Source of the DNA: Pseudothioglobus sp905182815
GTDB taxonomy: Bacteria > Pseudomonadota > Gammaproteobacteria > PS1 > Pseudothioglobaceae
Assembly: GCF_048087625.1 (NCBI RefSeq)
Contig: NZ_CP159805.1
Coordinates: forward strand, 124,001 to 188,000
Length of the DNA stretch: 64,000 nucleotides
Direction: 5' to 3'
Shown here: positions 25,555-34,519 of the stretch, in pieces
Numbering within the stretch: position 1 is the first letter of the stretch
Layout: each line of letters opens with the position of its first letter
The notes under the pieces: generated by a model
Told to the model about the DNA's origin: nothing
What the model saw: only the letters and a program-made list of their open reading frames with translations
The model's database searches: none
Program-made: the position numbers and the translations under genes

Positions 25555-26406
25555 ATGAGTTGGTTAGAAAAAATTATGCCATCTATTGGCATAAATATTA
25601 AAAAAAATATTCCAGAAGGAATTTGGAGTAAGTGCCCAGAGTGTAGACGAGTTCTTTATCAAGAGGAGCTTGAGCGTCTTCATTATGTTTGTCCAAAGTG
25701 TGACCATCATTTAAGAATATCTGCAAGAAAACGTATAGAAGGGTTTTTGGATATTGAGCAGCAAAATGAGATTGCTGCTAATATTGAGTCTGTAGACCCA
25801 CTCAAGTTTAAAGATCAAAAAAAATACAAAGATCGTTATCATGATGCCCAAAAAAAGACCAAGGAAAAAGATGCGTTAGTTGTTAAAACTGGAGTGTTAA
25901 AAGGGATGCCAATTGTTGTTGCAGCTTTTGATTTTAGTTTTATGGGTGGATCAATGGGGTCAGTTGTTGGTGAAAAATTTGTAAGAGCTGCGAATATTGC
26001 TATTGAAAACCAACACCCTTTTGTTTGCTTTTCTGCAAGTGGCGGCGCTAGAATGCAGGAAGGCCTTTTTTCTCTAATGCAAATGTCAAAAACTTCGCTT
26101 GCTGTTAAATTATTAGCTGATAATAAAATCCCATTTATCTCAGTCTTAACTGATCCAACTATGGGTGGCGTTTCAGCTAGCTTAGCAATGTTAGGCGATA
26201 TTCAAATTGCTGAGCCCAATGCAAGAATAGGTTTTGCAGGAGCCAGAGTTGTTGAACAAACGGTTCGAGAAGAGTTACCTGAAGGTTTTCAAAGAAGTGA
26301 ATTTTTACTTGAGAAGGGTGCTATTGATATGATAGTGCATAGGTCAGACTTACGTCAAAAAGTTTTTCAGATCCTCTCCGCACTTCACCTTAATAACGAA
26401 AAATAA
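25555..26406 (+). CDS. accD: Acetyl-CoA carboxylase carboxyltransferase subunit beta
   Basis: Beta subunit of the carboxyltransferase that makes malonyl-CoA. The 283-residue protein starts with a four-cysteine zinc finger (KCPECRR and VCPKCDHH, about residues 26-50), then the crotonase-like fold with FSFMGGSMGSVVGEKF, the oxyanion segment FSASGGARMQEG and DPTMGGVSAS. It is coupled to trpA. folC, the usual downstream neighbour in many gammaproteobacteria, is absent; ispH follows after 36 bases. Confidence 0.97.
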   Translation: MSWLEKIMPSIGINIKKNIPEGIWSKCPECRRVLYQEELERLHYVCPKCDHHLRISARKRIEGFLDIEQQNEIAANIESVDPLKFKDQKKYKDRYHDAQKKTKEKDALVVKTGVLKGMPIVVAAFDFSFMGGSMGSVVGEKFVRAANIAIENQHPFVCFSASGGARMQEGLFSLMQMSKTSLAVKLLADNKIPFISVLTDPTMGGVSASLAMLGDIQIAEPNARIGFAGARVVEQTVREELPEGFQRSEFLLEKGAIDMIVHRSDLRQKVFQILSALHLNNEK

Positions 26407-26442
26407 TAGTAATATTTTTTAAGTGAATCAATTGGATAAATT

Positions 26443-27372
26443 TTGAAGATATTTTTGGCCAATCCTAGGGGCTTTTGTGCTGGCGTTGATCGTGCTATAG
26501 AGATAGTCGAGCGTGCAATTGAAAAACATGGCTCACCAATTTATGTCCGTCATGAGGTCGTTCATAATAAATTTGTTGTAAGTAACCTAAAAAAGAAAGG
26601 CGCAATTTTTGTTGATGAGATTAATGAAGTTCCAAAGGGAAGTGTTGTAATTTTTAGTGCGCACGGAGTATCACAAGCTGTAAGAAAAGATGCTGCTGAA
26701 ATTTCAGATATTATTTATGATGCAACTTGTCCGTTAGTAACGAAAGTTCATAAAGAAGTCACAAGGCGCCAAAAACAAAATCATCAAGTTATTTTGATTG
26801 GCCATGCCGGTCATCCAGAGGTTGAGGGAACCTTAGGACAGTCAAATTCATCTAGCCGTATTACTTTAGTAGAGTCAATTAAAGACATTAAAGATCTAGA
26901 GTTGTCTAAAGATTTGGACATTTCCTATACAACACAGACCACTTTATCGGTTGATGATACCCAAGAGATTGTTGACTCTCTTAAAGCTAAATTTCCAAAA
27001 ATTCAAGCACCTAAAAAAAGTGATATTTGTTACGCAACTCAAAATCGCCAGGACTCAGTCAAGTCTATGATTAAAAATTCAGAAATGCTCCTTGTTATTG
27101 GCTCAAAAAACTCTTCTAACTCGAACCGACTTAAAGAGATTGCAGAAAATGCAGGTAAGCCCGCTTATTTAATTGATGGAGCAACTGACATTGAAAATGA
27201 TTGGCTGAATGGTATTACTTCTATTGGAGTTACAGCTGGTGCATCAGCTCCAGAAGTTCTAGTTCAGGCAGTGGTGTCTTATCTGATGATGAATGGTGGT
27301 CGTGAAATTATTGAAGTAAGCGGCGCTAGCGAGTCTGTAAATTTTCCAGTGCCTGAGGCGCTAAGAGTCTAA
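26443..27372 (+). CDS. ispH: 4-hydroxy-3-methylbut-2-enyl diphosphate reductase IspH
   Basis: Fe-S enzyme of the last step of the MEP pathway, making IPP and DMAPP. The three cluster cysteines are visible in PRGFCAGVDRA (C12), YDATCPLVTKVH (about C97) and SDICYATQNRQ (about C196). The catalytic region EVVHNKFVV and the TTQTTLS segment are present too. The length of 309 residues is normal. The start is an uncommon TTG at 26443, supported by family alignment (MKIFLANPRGFCAG) and a GGA element six bases upstream; no ATG fits better. Confidence 0.95.
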   Translation: MKIFLANPRGFCAGVDRAIEIVERAIEKHGSPIYVRHEVVHNKFVVSNLKKKGAIFVDEINEVPKGSVVIFSAHGVSQAVRKDAAEISDIIYDATCPLVTKVHKEVTRRQKQNHQVILIGHAGHPEVEGTLGQSNSSSRITLVESIKDIKDLELSKDLDISYTTQTTLSVDDTQEIVDSLKAKFPKIQAPKKSDICYATQNRQDSVKSMIKNSEMLLVIGSKNSSNSNRLKEIAENAGKPAYLIDGATDIENDWLNGITSIGVTAGASAPEVLVQAVVSYLMMNGGREIIEVSGASESVNFPVPEALRV

Positions 27373-27413
27373 AAGTATTAATTAAATTAATAGAAGATTA
27401 GGAATTTGAACTT

Positions 27414-28415
27414 ATGAAAAAATATGGTATTTATGGAATTGGTTCTGCAATAGTTGATACTGAAGTTATTGTTAGTGATTCATTTTTAAGTGAAAATGAT
27501 ATTGGTAAAGGCTTGATGACTCTTGTTGACGAAAAACGACAAAAATACTTAATGGAGGAGCTGACCAGTCAACGCGTGCCTGTTAAAAGGAGTTGTGGAG
27601 GGTCTGCATGCAATTCAGTAGTAGCGGCCAGTAGATTTGGATCTTCAGCTTTCTTTTCTGGCAAAGTTGCAAATGATGAAGAAGGTATTTTTTTTGTTAA
27701 AGATTTAAATCGTGCGGGCGTGGATTTCCATCAAGTTGATCCTTCTAGTGGAACCACTGGTAAATGCTTGGTAATGATTAGTCCGGATGCAGAGCGAACC
27801 ATGAATACTTATTTAGGTGCTAGCCTGGAGCTTTCATATCGCGAAGTTGATGAAGGGGCTTTAGCATCTTCAGAATGGCTATATATTGAAGGCTATGTTG
27901 TGACTGATGATGAAAGAACAGCTGTTGCAAGAGATGCTATGATCTATGCTAAGAAGAGCGGGGTTAAAACCTCATTAAGTCTTTCTGATCCATTTGTTGT
28001 TGAGGTTTTTTCGGATAACATAAGAACAATTATTGGTGACGACGGTGTGGATTTAATTTTTTGTAATGGTGATGAAGCTAGGAGTTTTACTGGAACTCAT
28101 ACAGTAGAAGCGGCTGCTGAAGAATTAAAGAAACATGCTAAAACCTTTGCTATTACAAGAGGTGCAGGTGGGTCATTAGTTTTTGATGGAATCAATATGA
28201 TTCATACCCCAGGTGTTCTTGCAAGTGCAGTTGATACGAATGGTGCTGGTGATATGTTTGCTGGTGCTTTTTTATATGCACTAGGTCTTGGTAAGGACTT
28301 TTCTTGGGCTGCTGAGTTTGCTAATGCTGCTTCATCGAGGGTGGTTAGTCAATTTGGACCAAGAATAAGGGTGATTGAATATATTAGCCTTAAGCAACAA
28401 TTTAATATTCAATAA
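27414..28415 (+). CDS. PfkB-family sugar/nucleoside kinase, adenosine kinase-like
   Basis: Ribokinase-fold kinase of 333 residues. The N-terminal signature SCGGSACNSVVAASRFG (about residues 61-77) and the catalytic DTNGAGDMFAGAFLYA (about 272-287) with the base aspartate are intact. Overall length and the motif YGIYGIGSAIVD at the start fit bacterial adenosine kinase-type PfkB proteins widely annotated in gammaproteobacteria. Adenosine salvage is likely, but related sugars are possible. It stands 41 bases after ispH. Confidence 0.85.
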   Translation: MKKYGIYGIGSAIVDTEVIVSDSFLSENDIGKGLMTLVDEKRQKYLMEELTSQRVPVKRSCGGSACNSVVAASRFGSSAFFSGKVANDEEGIFFVKDLNRAGVDFHQVDPSSGTTGKCLVMISPDAERTMNTYLGASLELSYREVDEGALASSEWLYIEGYVVTDDERTAVARDAMIYAKKSGVKTSLSLSDPFVVEVFSDNIRTIIGDDGVDLIFCNGDEARSFTGTHTVEAAAEELKKHAKTFAITRGAGGSLVFDGINMIHTPGVLASAVDTNGAGDMFAGAFLYALGLGKDFSWAAEFANAASSRVVSQFGPRIRVIEYISLKQQFNIQ

Positions 28416-28567
28416 TGAAATAGTAGGGAAGGGATTTAGAGTTAAAAAAATGCAGCTTCTATTCTGGACTATTAGGTTTTAGGTTACTGGTTCTATAAAA
28501 TGATATCTTATGTCTCATTTTAATCTATAATTTTCTTCAAGGGGCTAAGGTACTTGAGGGACATAAA

Positions 28568-28849
28568 ATGAAAAAAGCAGTCAGTAGGTTATTTCAGTTA
28601 AGAAAAGCGTTAGATGAATGTGAAAAAGAATTTGGATTAGGCGAGTTTTCAGAAGTCGAAAGAGCGGTTTTTTCTTTCATCACTTCTAATTCTAATGTAA
28701 CAATTACTGCAATAAAAAATGATCCATACTTCTCTAAGTATTCATTATCAACTATAAAACGTGCAGTTTTATTTCTAACTTCTAATGGTATAGTTAGTGC
28801 ATATCAGTCTTCAACTGATAAGCGCGAGATGATATTAAAATTTGATTAG
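28568..28849 (+). CDS. Small winged-helix protein (93 aa), putative transcription regulator
   Basis: No named family recognised. The sequence opens with a basic/acidic helix (FQLRKALDECEKEFG), then ERAVFSFITSN, a helix-turn-helix-like segment with TITAIKNDPYFSKYSLSTIKRAVLFLTSNGIV (helix 2 about residues 51-58, recognition helix about 64-76) and a short beta wing SAYQSSTDKREMILKF. This order resembles MarR-type winged helices lacking the dimer domain. A good ribosome site (GAGGG) lies 7 bases before the ATG. It has its own 150-base upstream region containing TATAAT at 28526-28531. Target unknown; a similar DNA-binding role in a small regulatory switch is inferred. Confidence 0.65.
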   Translation: MKKAVSRLFQLRKALDECEKEFGLGEFSEVERAVFSFITSNSNVTITAIKNDPYFSKYSLSTIKRAVLFLTSNGIVSAYQSSTDKREMILKFD

Positions 28850-29101
28850 TATTATGTAAGATATAATAAGATTGAATTTGTTAGTTTTTAACTAATATTG
28901 TTTCTTAGAGGCATTGCTAAGTTTGCAAGCTAGTTTGTGCAGGCCTCTTTAAAATACTAAGCACGAGATTCTCCTTAGACTCGTAAAAATCATTTATGAT
29001 GGTTCGATAAAATTAAGGAAATAAAAACTCTTTCTTATTACATATATAGATGTTGCAAGTCTGATGTAGGTTTTTTACAGACTCTAAACTTGGATAAAAC
29101 T
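28850..29101. other. Noncoding stretch with a possible structured element
   Basis: No gene of convincing length between the winged-helix gene and the candidate leader ORF. An inverted repeat AGAGGC (28907-28912) / GCCTCT (28943-28948) encloses a 30-base loop that contains further short repeats (TTGC, GCTA). The rest is AT-rich and includes TTTAAAA directly after the second arm. I see no tRNA, riboswitch or clear promoter here. Confidence 0.35.
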
Positions 29102-29167
29102 ATGAAAGAACATAGTTACTCATATCTCCTTGATAATTCAGTTATTGTTAACAAGGGATTAGTTTGA
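29102..29167 (+). CDS. Candidate 21-codon leader ORF
   Basis: ATG at 29102 with a TGGA element 6 bases upstream opens a 21-residue frame (MKEHSYSYLL then DNSVIVNKGLV) whose TGA overlaps the ATG of the membrane protein gene at 29167 (TGATG). Such an arrangement normally means translational coupling. It might be a leader peptide that tunes expression of the next gene. There is no homology support, and chance is possible in AT-rich DNA. Confidence 0.3.
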   Translation: MKEHSYSYLLDNSVIVNKGLV

Positions 29168-29748
29168 TGCAAAAGAATGTAACAGAATTTCTATACCAAA
29201 ATATCATAGCATTTCTAGTCATTGTCTTTGTAACATTCATTAATGGCCAAGCATTTATTAATGGAAATATTATTTGGCTCCCTATTGGGGCAGTATCTTT
29301 ATGCTATCTTTTATTTGGCTTTAATATTTTTATAGCGGTTTTTCTGGCTATAACATTGTCATCTATGTGGTTTCATGACTCATCTCTTATAGGTATAAAT
29401 CTTTTACATCTCGTAGGCACATTCTCGCCACTATTAGCCATTGCTAGTATGAAATTTTTTAAATTGTCATATTTTTTTGACGGTGAAAGGATAGTCTTTC
29501 AGCACTTACTTTTTTTAGGGGTTCTTACCGCCCTATATAATACAATTATGAAGTTTTTTGCTTATTCATACCTCACTTCAGCAAACGGAGGCCCACTCTT
29601 AATTGATGCTTCTCAATTTATTAAAAATTATTTAATTGGAGATATTCTAGGCTCTCTTATTATTTTGTTTTTTGCTGCTTTAGTTATTGTGCCTGGAATT
29701 CGATACCTTGCTCCTAACTTTGTGCCATCCGAATATAAATCTAAGTAG
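29167..29748 (+). CDS. Integral membrane protein, weakly MASE1-like (unknown function)
   Basis: A 193-residue protein with about five to six hydrophobic segments and no soluble domain. Features that recall the MASE1 sensor domain are GNIIWLPIGAVSLCYLLFG near residue 30 (an N-terminal W-x-P-x-G element), ISL-type loops and IGDILGSLIILFFAAL near residue 160. MASE1 is usually fused to a signalling domain such as GGDEF or a kinase; here it stands alone. AGGGA lies 8 bases upstream of the ATG; a TTG codon directly before it gives a one-codon-longer reading. It is convergent with mfd. Assignment is tentative. Confidence 0.6.
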   Translation: MQKNVTEFLYQNIIAFLVIVFVTFINGQAFINGNIIWLPIGAVSLCYLLFGFNIFIAVFLAITLSSMWFHDSSLIGINLLHLVGTFSPLLAIASMKFFKLSYFFDGERIVFQHLLFLGVLTALYNTIMKFFAYSYLTSANGGPLLIDASQFIKNYLIGDILGSLIILFFAALVIVPGIRYLAPNFVPSEYKSK

Positions 29749-29779
29749 ACTATAATTATTGGCTTTTCTAAGCTAATAA

Positions 29780-32700
29780 TTAAACTAGGTTACTTATTAA
29801 TTTACTTGCACTTCTAATACGAGAAAAATCAGCCTCCATAGTTTCATTAGATATTAGAGTATTTTGGTTTTTTAATTGAAACTGCTGTGGTTTCATTTGA
29901 ATTAAATTAATAATTTTTGATGTATCAATGAGATTTTTTTCATTTAAAGTTATTTCTAGCTTCTCATCATAAATATTAATTTTGAGTATCCCTATTTCCT
30001 TAGATTGTATTTTTAATGAGGTTGATTCAAACAGGTTATTAGTTTGATCTGGGAGGAGGCCAAAACGATCAATCATTTCTATTTTTAGATCTTTTAATTC
30101 ATCATCATTCACAGCACTTGCAATACGCTTATAGAGAACTAATCTCTCATGAACATCTGGTAAGTAAGTGTCAGGAATGATGCAAGCAATGCCTGAGTTA
30201 ATTTCAACTTCTTCAACTAATGCATCTTTAATATCAAATTTGGTATTATTTTTTATTGCCTTAATAGTGCGTTTTAATAAGTCATGATATAAATTAAACC
30301 CAATTTCTGAGATTTTACCGCTTTGATTTTCTCCTAGAAGATCTCCAGCACCTCTAATCTCAAGATCATGATTTGCTAGCATAAATCCGGCTCCAAGCTC
30401 CTCTAGTGAGGCTATAGCGTCTAGTCGTTTTCTTGCATTTTCTGAAATTGACTGGTGAGACTTAATTATAAGATAAGCATATGCCTTATGATGAGATCTG
30501 CCAACCCTGCCTCGAAGTTGGTGAAGCTGGGCAAGTCCAAAGTTTTGTGCATTATTGATAATAATTGTATTAGCACTTGGAATATCAATTCCAGTTTCAA
30601 TAATTGTAGTGCAAACTAAGAGCTGAAAGCGCTGATGATAAAAATCAGCCATTATTTGCTCAAGTTCTTTACTTGGCATTTGGCCATGCGCAATTCGAAT
30701 TTGAAGATTTGGCATAAGATCGCTCAAAGACTCTGCCATATTATCAATTGTATCAATATCATTATGTACAACAAAAATTTGCCCACCTCGATGTAATTCA
30801 CGAGAACATGCTTCCTTGATAGTATTTTTATCCCATTCATCAACAAAGGTCTGTATTGCTGTTCTTTTAGCTGGAGGAGTAGCAATAATTGACATTTCTC
30901 GAAGTGAACCTAATGCCATGTTTAGTGATCTAGGAATAGGTGTTGCAGTCATAGTCAATATGTCACTTTGACCACGGATTTTTTTAAGTGCCTCTTTTTG
31001 CTTTACGCCAAATCGATGTTCTTCGTCAATAATAATCAAACCTAAATTATGATATTTAATAGTTCCTTGAATCAGTTTATGAGTCCCAATAATAATATCA
31101 ATCTTTCCATCATTAAGATGAGATTTAATTTCATTTTGTTCTTTTGTGTTTTTAAACCTTGAAAGAGATTTAATTACAATTGGAAATTTGGAGAAACGGT
31201 CATTAAAAGTTTGTTCATGTTGGTTAGCTAAAAGTGTCGTAGGAACAAGAATTGCAACTTGCTTGCCAGATTCAACAGCTATAAAAGCAGCTCTCATTGC
31301 AATTTCAGTTTTACCAAACCCAACATCTCCGCAGACTAGTCGATCCATTGGTCTTTCAGATTGCATATCTAAAAGAACATCATCCATTGTTTTTAATTGA
31401 TCTGGTGTTTCCTCAAATGGGAAGCTAGATACAAAAGAACTATAAGAGTCATTTGGCGCTGGATAAGCAAATCCTTTTTGAGATTGACGCTTTGCATAAA
31501 TTTCTAATAGTTCAGCGGCCACATCATAAAGTGCTTCTGCTGCTTTTCTTTTTGCTTTGGTCCACTGCTGACTTCCTAACTTATGAAGAGGAGCATTATC
31601 TGAACTTGCACCAGAGTATCTAGAGATAAGGTTAAGGGCTGCAATGGGAACCATTAGTACTGAGCCATTTGCATACTCAAGTGAAAGAAAATCTTGTTGA
31701 TTGCCATCAAAACTTCTACTTTTAAGTCCTAAATATCGGCCAACACCATAGTGCTCATGAACGACAGGATCACCTAACTGGATCTCAACAAGACTTTTAA
31801 TTGCTTCATCAAAATCTTTATGTTTTGCTCTTCGTCTTCTCCGCTGTTTTACAGCATCTTTTCCAAACAAATTATTTTCAGTAATAATTGCAATTCGCTC
31901 AAAAAGAACGCCTTCACTCAGACTTGCATTAGTAATGCAGAGTCCATTATTTTGATTATGAAAGTCACTCCAGTTAGAGCAATCATTTACTTTAAGTTGG
32001 TGAGTGGAAAGTAGATCAGTGAGAACACTTTGCCTACCTTCTGATTCACAAACGATTAATACTTGCCCATCAAAATTTTCAATAAACTTAATTAACTTAT
32101 TAAGTGGCTTTTTTGTTTGGGCTTCTATTTTAAGTGGGGGAAGTATAGAAGATGAGAAGTTATAGCCTTCTTCTTTTTCTATTTTTGAGCTTTGTATTTG
32201 TATTTGTTTTTTATCTGAAAGTTTTTTGAAAAATCTTTCAGTATTTAAAAATACTTTATTAATTTCTAGAGGGAGTCTTTCTAGTGAACCCTTACAATAT
32301 TCAAAACGCTCTAATAATTCTTTAGCTTGAAGCTCCATCGCTTCGTTAAGTCCTTTTTGATAAAAGATTACAGGCTCACCCAAAATATAATCAAATAGAG
32401 TTTCAGTTTTTTTAAAAAATAAAGGTAAATAAAATTCTATTCCGCCTGGATAACGTCCTTCACTAACTTCGCTATAAATGAATCCATCAGTATTTCCAAA
32501 TTCAGATAAATAGTTATCTTTAAAGATTGAAATACTTTCACTATCTGTTGCAAATTCTCGAGCAGGCAGTAATTTGATTTCTTTAATAATTTCAATTGAC
32601 CTCTGCGAAGATGTATCAAAAGATCTGATTGAATCTATCTCATTATCAAATAGGTCAATTCGATATGGATTTTTAGTGCCCATTGGGTACAAATCAATTA

Positions 32701-33208
32701 GGGCGCCCTTAATGCAAAACTCACCTTGCTCCATTACAGTTGTAACTCTGCGATATCCTATTTTTATAAGACTTTCAGAAAATGACTTAATCTCAAGATT
32801 TTGTTTAGTTTTTAGGTGAAGGCTATATATTTCAATATAATTTTTTGGACATAATCTTTGAGATAACGTCTCAAGTGTTGTTATTACGATGCCAGACTTA
32901 AGAGAGGGTAGTTTTGAAAGTGTTTCTAACCTCGATGAGACAATATCTGGATGTGGCGAAAAATGGTCAAAAGCTAAAACCTCCCAACTTGAAAAATCTA
33001 ATATTTCTAAAGAGGTATTAAAAAAATTGAGTGCTTTTCTAACCTCATCATAATGAGTAATATCTTTTGCAATATAGAGCACTACTTGCTTTTGAGATTC
33101 AGCAAATTCAATAAGCGCTAGTGCTTCAGAGGAGCCATAGAGAGATCCCCAATAATTTTTTAAGCCAGATGAGAAAGGCTTAAATTCTTCTGAATATAAA
33201 ATGCTCAT
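29780..33208 (-). CDS. mfd: Transcription-repair coupling factor Mfd
   Basis: DNA translocase that removes stalled RNA polymerase and recruits UvrA. The 1142-residue protein holds the N-terminal UvrB-like region (about 1-330), the RNA polymerase-interaction domain starting at GDPVVHEHYGVGRY (about 485), and the SF2 motor: Walker A GDVGFGKTEIA (about 625), DEEHRFGVKQKE (Walker B), TATPIPRSLNMALGSLRE, and the QLRGRVGRSHHKAYAYL motif VI. The C-terminal TRCF domain follows from about 1010. Full length with no break. It overlaps the Maf gene by 4 bases, so both are on one transcript. Confidence 0.97.
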   Translation of the reverse strand: MSILYSEEFKPFSSGLKNYWGSLYGSSEALALIEFAESQKQVVLYIAKDITHYDEVRKALNFFNTSLEILDFSSWEVLAFDHFSPHPDIVSSRLETLSKLPSLKSGIVITTLETLSQRLCPKNYIEIYSLHLKTKQNLEIKSFSESLIKIGYRRVTTVMEQGEFCIKGALIDLYPMGTKNPYRIDLFDNEIDSIRSFDTSSQRSIEIIKEIKLLPAREFATDSESISIFKDNYLSEFGNTDGFIYSEVSEGRYPGGIEFYLPLFFKKTETLFDYILGEPVIFYQKGLNEAMELQAKELLERFEYCKGSLERLPLEINKVFLNTERFFKKLSDKKQIQIQSSKIEKEEGYNFSSSILPPLKIEAQTKKPLNKLIKFIENFDGQVLIVCESEGRQSVLTDLLSTHQLKVNDCSNWSDFHNQNNGLCITNASLSEGVLFERIAIITENNLFGKDAVKQRRRRRAKHKDFDEAIKSLVEIQLGDPVVHEHYGVGRYLGLKSRSFDGNQQDFLSLEYANGSVLMVPIAALNLISRYSGASSDNAPLHKLGSQQWTKAKRKAAEALYDVAAELLEIYAKRQSQKGFAYPAPNDSYSSFVSSFPFEETPDQLKTMDDVLLDMQSERPMDRLVCGDVGFGKTEIAMRAAFIAVESGKQVAILVPTTLLANQHEQTFNDRFSKFPIVIKSLSRFKNTKEQNEIKSHLNDGKIDIIIGTHKLIQGTIKYHNLGLIIIDEEHRFGVKQKEALKKIRGQSDILTMTATPIPRSLNMALGSLREMSIIATPPAKRTAIQTFVDEWDKNTIKEACSRELHRGGQIFVVHNDIDTIDNMAESLSDLMPNLQIRIAHGQMPSKELEQIMADFYHQRFQLLVCTTIIETGIDIPSANTIIINNAQNFGLAQLHQLRGRVGRSHHKAYAYLIIKSHQSISENARKRLDAIASLEELGAGFMLANHDLEIRGAGDLLGENQSGKISEIGFNLYHDLLKRTIKAIKNNTKFDIKDALVEEVEINSGIACIIPDTYLPDVHERLVLYKRIASAVNDDELKDLKIEMIDRFGLLPDQTNNLFESTSLKIQSKEIGILKINIYDEKLEITLNEKNLIDTSKIINLIQMKPQQFQLKNQNTLISNETMEADFSRIRSASKLISNLV

Positions 33209-33795
33209 AAGATATGAACATTTTCCTTAGCTAGCATTTTAATAAGTTGGATTATTGGCAGTCCAATTAGACTGTTAGGGTCATTGCCCTCCATACTGCT
33301 AAATAATGCAATTCCTAGTCCTTCAGACTTGAAACTACCAGCACAATTAAGAACATCTTCTTTATTTAGGTAGGACAAAATTTGATTATCAGAAAGTTGT
33401 TTAAAGGTAACTTTGAAAAGCTCAACATGAGTTTGAATTTTTAAGGTTTCAGTATTTAAGAGAACCAATCCAGTAAGAAATGTAATAGTTTTTCCAGAGC
33501 TTTTCTTTAGCTGCAAAAAAGCATTCTCATGACTACCTGGCTTTGTAAAAATTTCATCATCTTCATTATTTCCATTACCAAGGGTAGCTACCTGATCTGA
33601 TGCAATAATCAAACCTGAATGAGATTTGGCGACCTCTAGAGCCTTTTCTTTAGATAAGCGATTAACTAAATTAAAAGGAGATTCTCCATTTTTTCTTCTT
33701 TCATTAATGTTTGGCGCTGCTGCTTTAAAGTCAATACGAAGCTTCTCTAAAATAGCTTTTCTAAATGGCGACGATGAGGCTAGAATGAGTGACAC
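33205..33795 (-). CDS. Maf-family nucleotide pyrophosphatase, YceF-type
   Basis: Maf proteins hydrolyse modified or canonical nucleoside triphosphates; the YceF subgroup prefers 7-methyl-GTP. The 196-residue protein starts MSLILASSSPFRKAIL, the usual Maf opening with the SSS-R element, and has IIASDQVATL near residue 65 and the conserved GLPIIQLIKML near the end. The divergence from YhdE is suggested by ASDQVA rather than TADTVV, which is why I favour YceF. The stop overlaps the mfd start, implying co-translation. It is divergent from folA across a 22-bp palindrome. Confidence 0.87.
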   Translation of the reverse strand: MSLILASSSPFRKAILEKLRIDFKAAAPNINERRKNGESPFNLVNRLSKEKALEVAKSHSGLIIASDQVATLGNGNNEDDEIFTKPGSHENAFLQLKKSSGKTITFLTGLVLLNTETLKIQTHVELFKVTFKQLSDNQILSYLNKEDVLNCAGSFKSEGLGIALFSSMEGNDPNSLIGLPIIQLIKMLAKENVHIL

Positions 33796-33811
33796 TAGAA
33801 GTTTAAAAATT

Positions 33812-33833
33812 GTAAAATATTCTAATATTTTAC
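33812..33833. repeat. Perfect AT-rich palindrome in the maf/folA divergent gap
   Basis: GTAAAATATT-CT-AATATTTTAC: two 10-base arms with a 2-base centre. It lies 17 bases before the maf start and 19 before the folA start, in the only intergenic space available for both promoters, so it is a good candidate operator or overlapping promoter element. Confidence 0.55.
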
Positions 33834-33851
33834 TTCAATCAGGCAGAATTT

Positions 33852-34340
33852 ATGAGCTTATCAATAGTAGTCGCAATGGATGAAAATCGTCTGATTGGTA
33901 AAGACAATAAGTTGCCATGGCATCTTCCTGCAGATCTTGCTTATTTTAAAAAAATTACTACGGGAAAGTCAATTGTAATGGGTCGAAAAACATATGACTC
34001 TATTGGCAGGCCTTTACCAAATCGTCGTAATATTGTAATTTCTCGAAATTTAAAAACTTTAATCACAGGCTGTGAAGTTTTATCTAGCATTGATGATGTC
34101 CTCTCAATCACTGAAGATGAAGATGAGGTAATGATCATTGGGGGAGCAAGTCTTTGCGAGCAATTATTGCCCCAAGTTAGTAGACTTTATATTACAAAAA
34201 TTGAAGGTAAATTTGATGGGGATATCTATTTTCCAGAATATGATGAGTCGGATTGGCGACAGGTTAGCTGTGACTCCCATCTTCCTGATGCATCGAATCA
34301 GCATGCTTATCACTTTCTCGTCTTAGAGAGGCAATCATGA
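33852..34340 (+). CDS. folA: Dihydrofolate reductase
   Basis: Reduces dihydrofolate to tetrahydrofolate with NADPH. The 162-residue protein has the standard opening VAMDENRLIGKDNKLPWHLPADL with the catalytic acidic residue region near 27, GKSIVMGRKTYDSIGRPLP near 45-63 and the NADPH-binding MIIGGASLCEQLL near 95. The length matches chromosomal DHFR. It overlaps the small lipoprotein gene by 4 bases (ATGA). The upstream gap contains a perfect palindrome. Confidence 0.96.
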   Translation: MSLSIVVAMDENRLIGKDNKLPWHLPADLAYFKKITTGKSIVMGRKTYDSIGRPLPNRRNIVISRNLKTLITGCEVLSSIDDVLSITEDEDEVMIIGGASLCEQLLPQVSRLYITKIEGKFDGDIYFPEYDESDWRQVSCDSHLPDASNQHAYHFLVLERQS

Positions 34341-34519
34341 AAAATATTATTTTATTTGGTTTAATAGCTTTGTACCTATCAGGCTGCGTTTTTACTAAAG
34401 TTGTTACTGTTCCTATGAGGGTTACTGGAGCAGTTATATCTGTAATACCAGTAGTTGGCGATGGAGTAAATAGTGTCTTGGGCGCAAGCGCTGATGTAAT
34501 CGACGCAATACCTATTTAA
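34337..34519 (+). CDS. Small predicted lipoprotein (60 aa), DUF6726-like
   Basis: A short protein with a type II signal peptide: MKNIILFGLIALYLSGC, where LSGC is the lipobox and C17 the likely lipidated residue. The mature part TKVVTVPMRVTGAVISVIPVVGDGVNSVLG then ADVIDAIPI resembles a small proteobacterial lipoprotein family that I recall as DUF6726; this family match is from memory. It starts inside the folA stop (ATGA), so it is translationally coupled, and its stop overlaps the gltB end by 4 bases in a tail-to-tail arrangement. Function unknown; location predicted as periplasmic face of a membrane. Confidence 0.75.
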   Translation: MKNIILFGLIALYLSGCVFTKVVTVPMRVTGAVISVIPVVGDGVNSVLGASADVIDAIPI

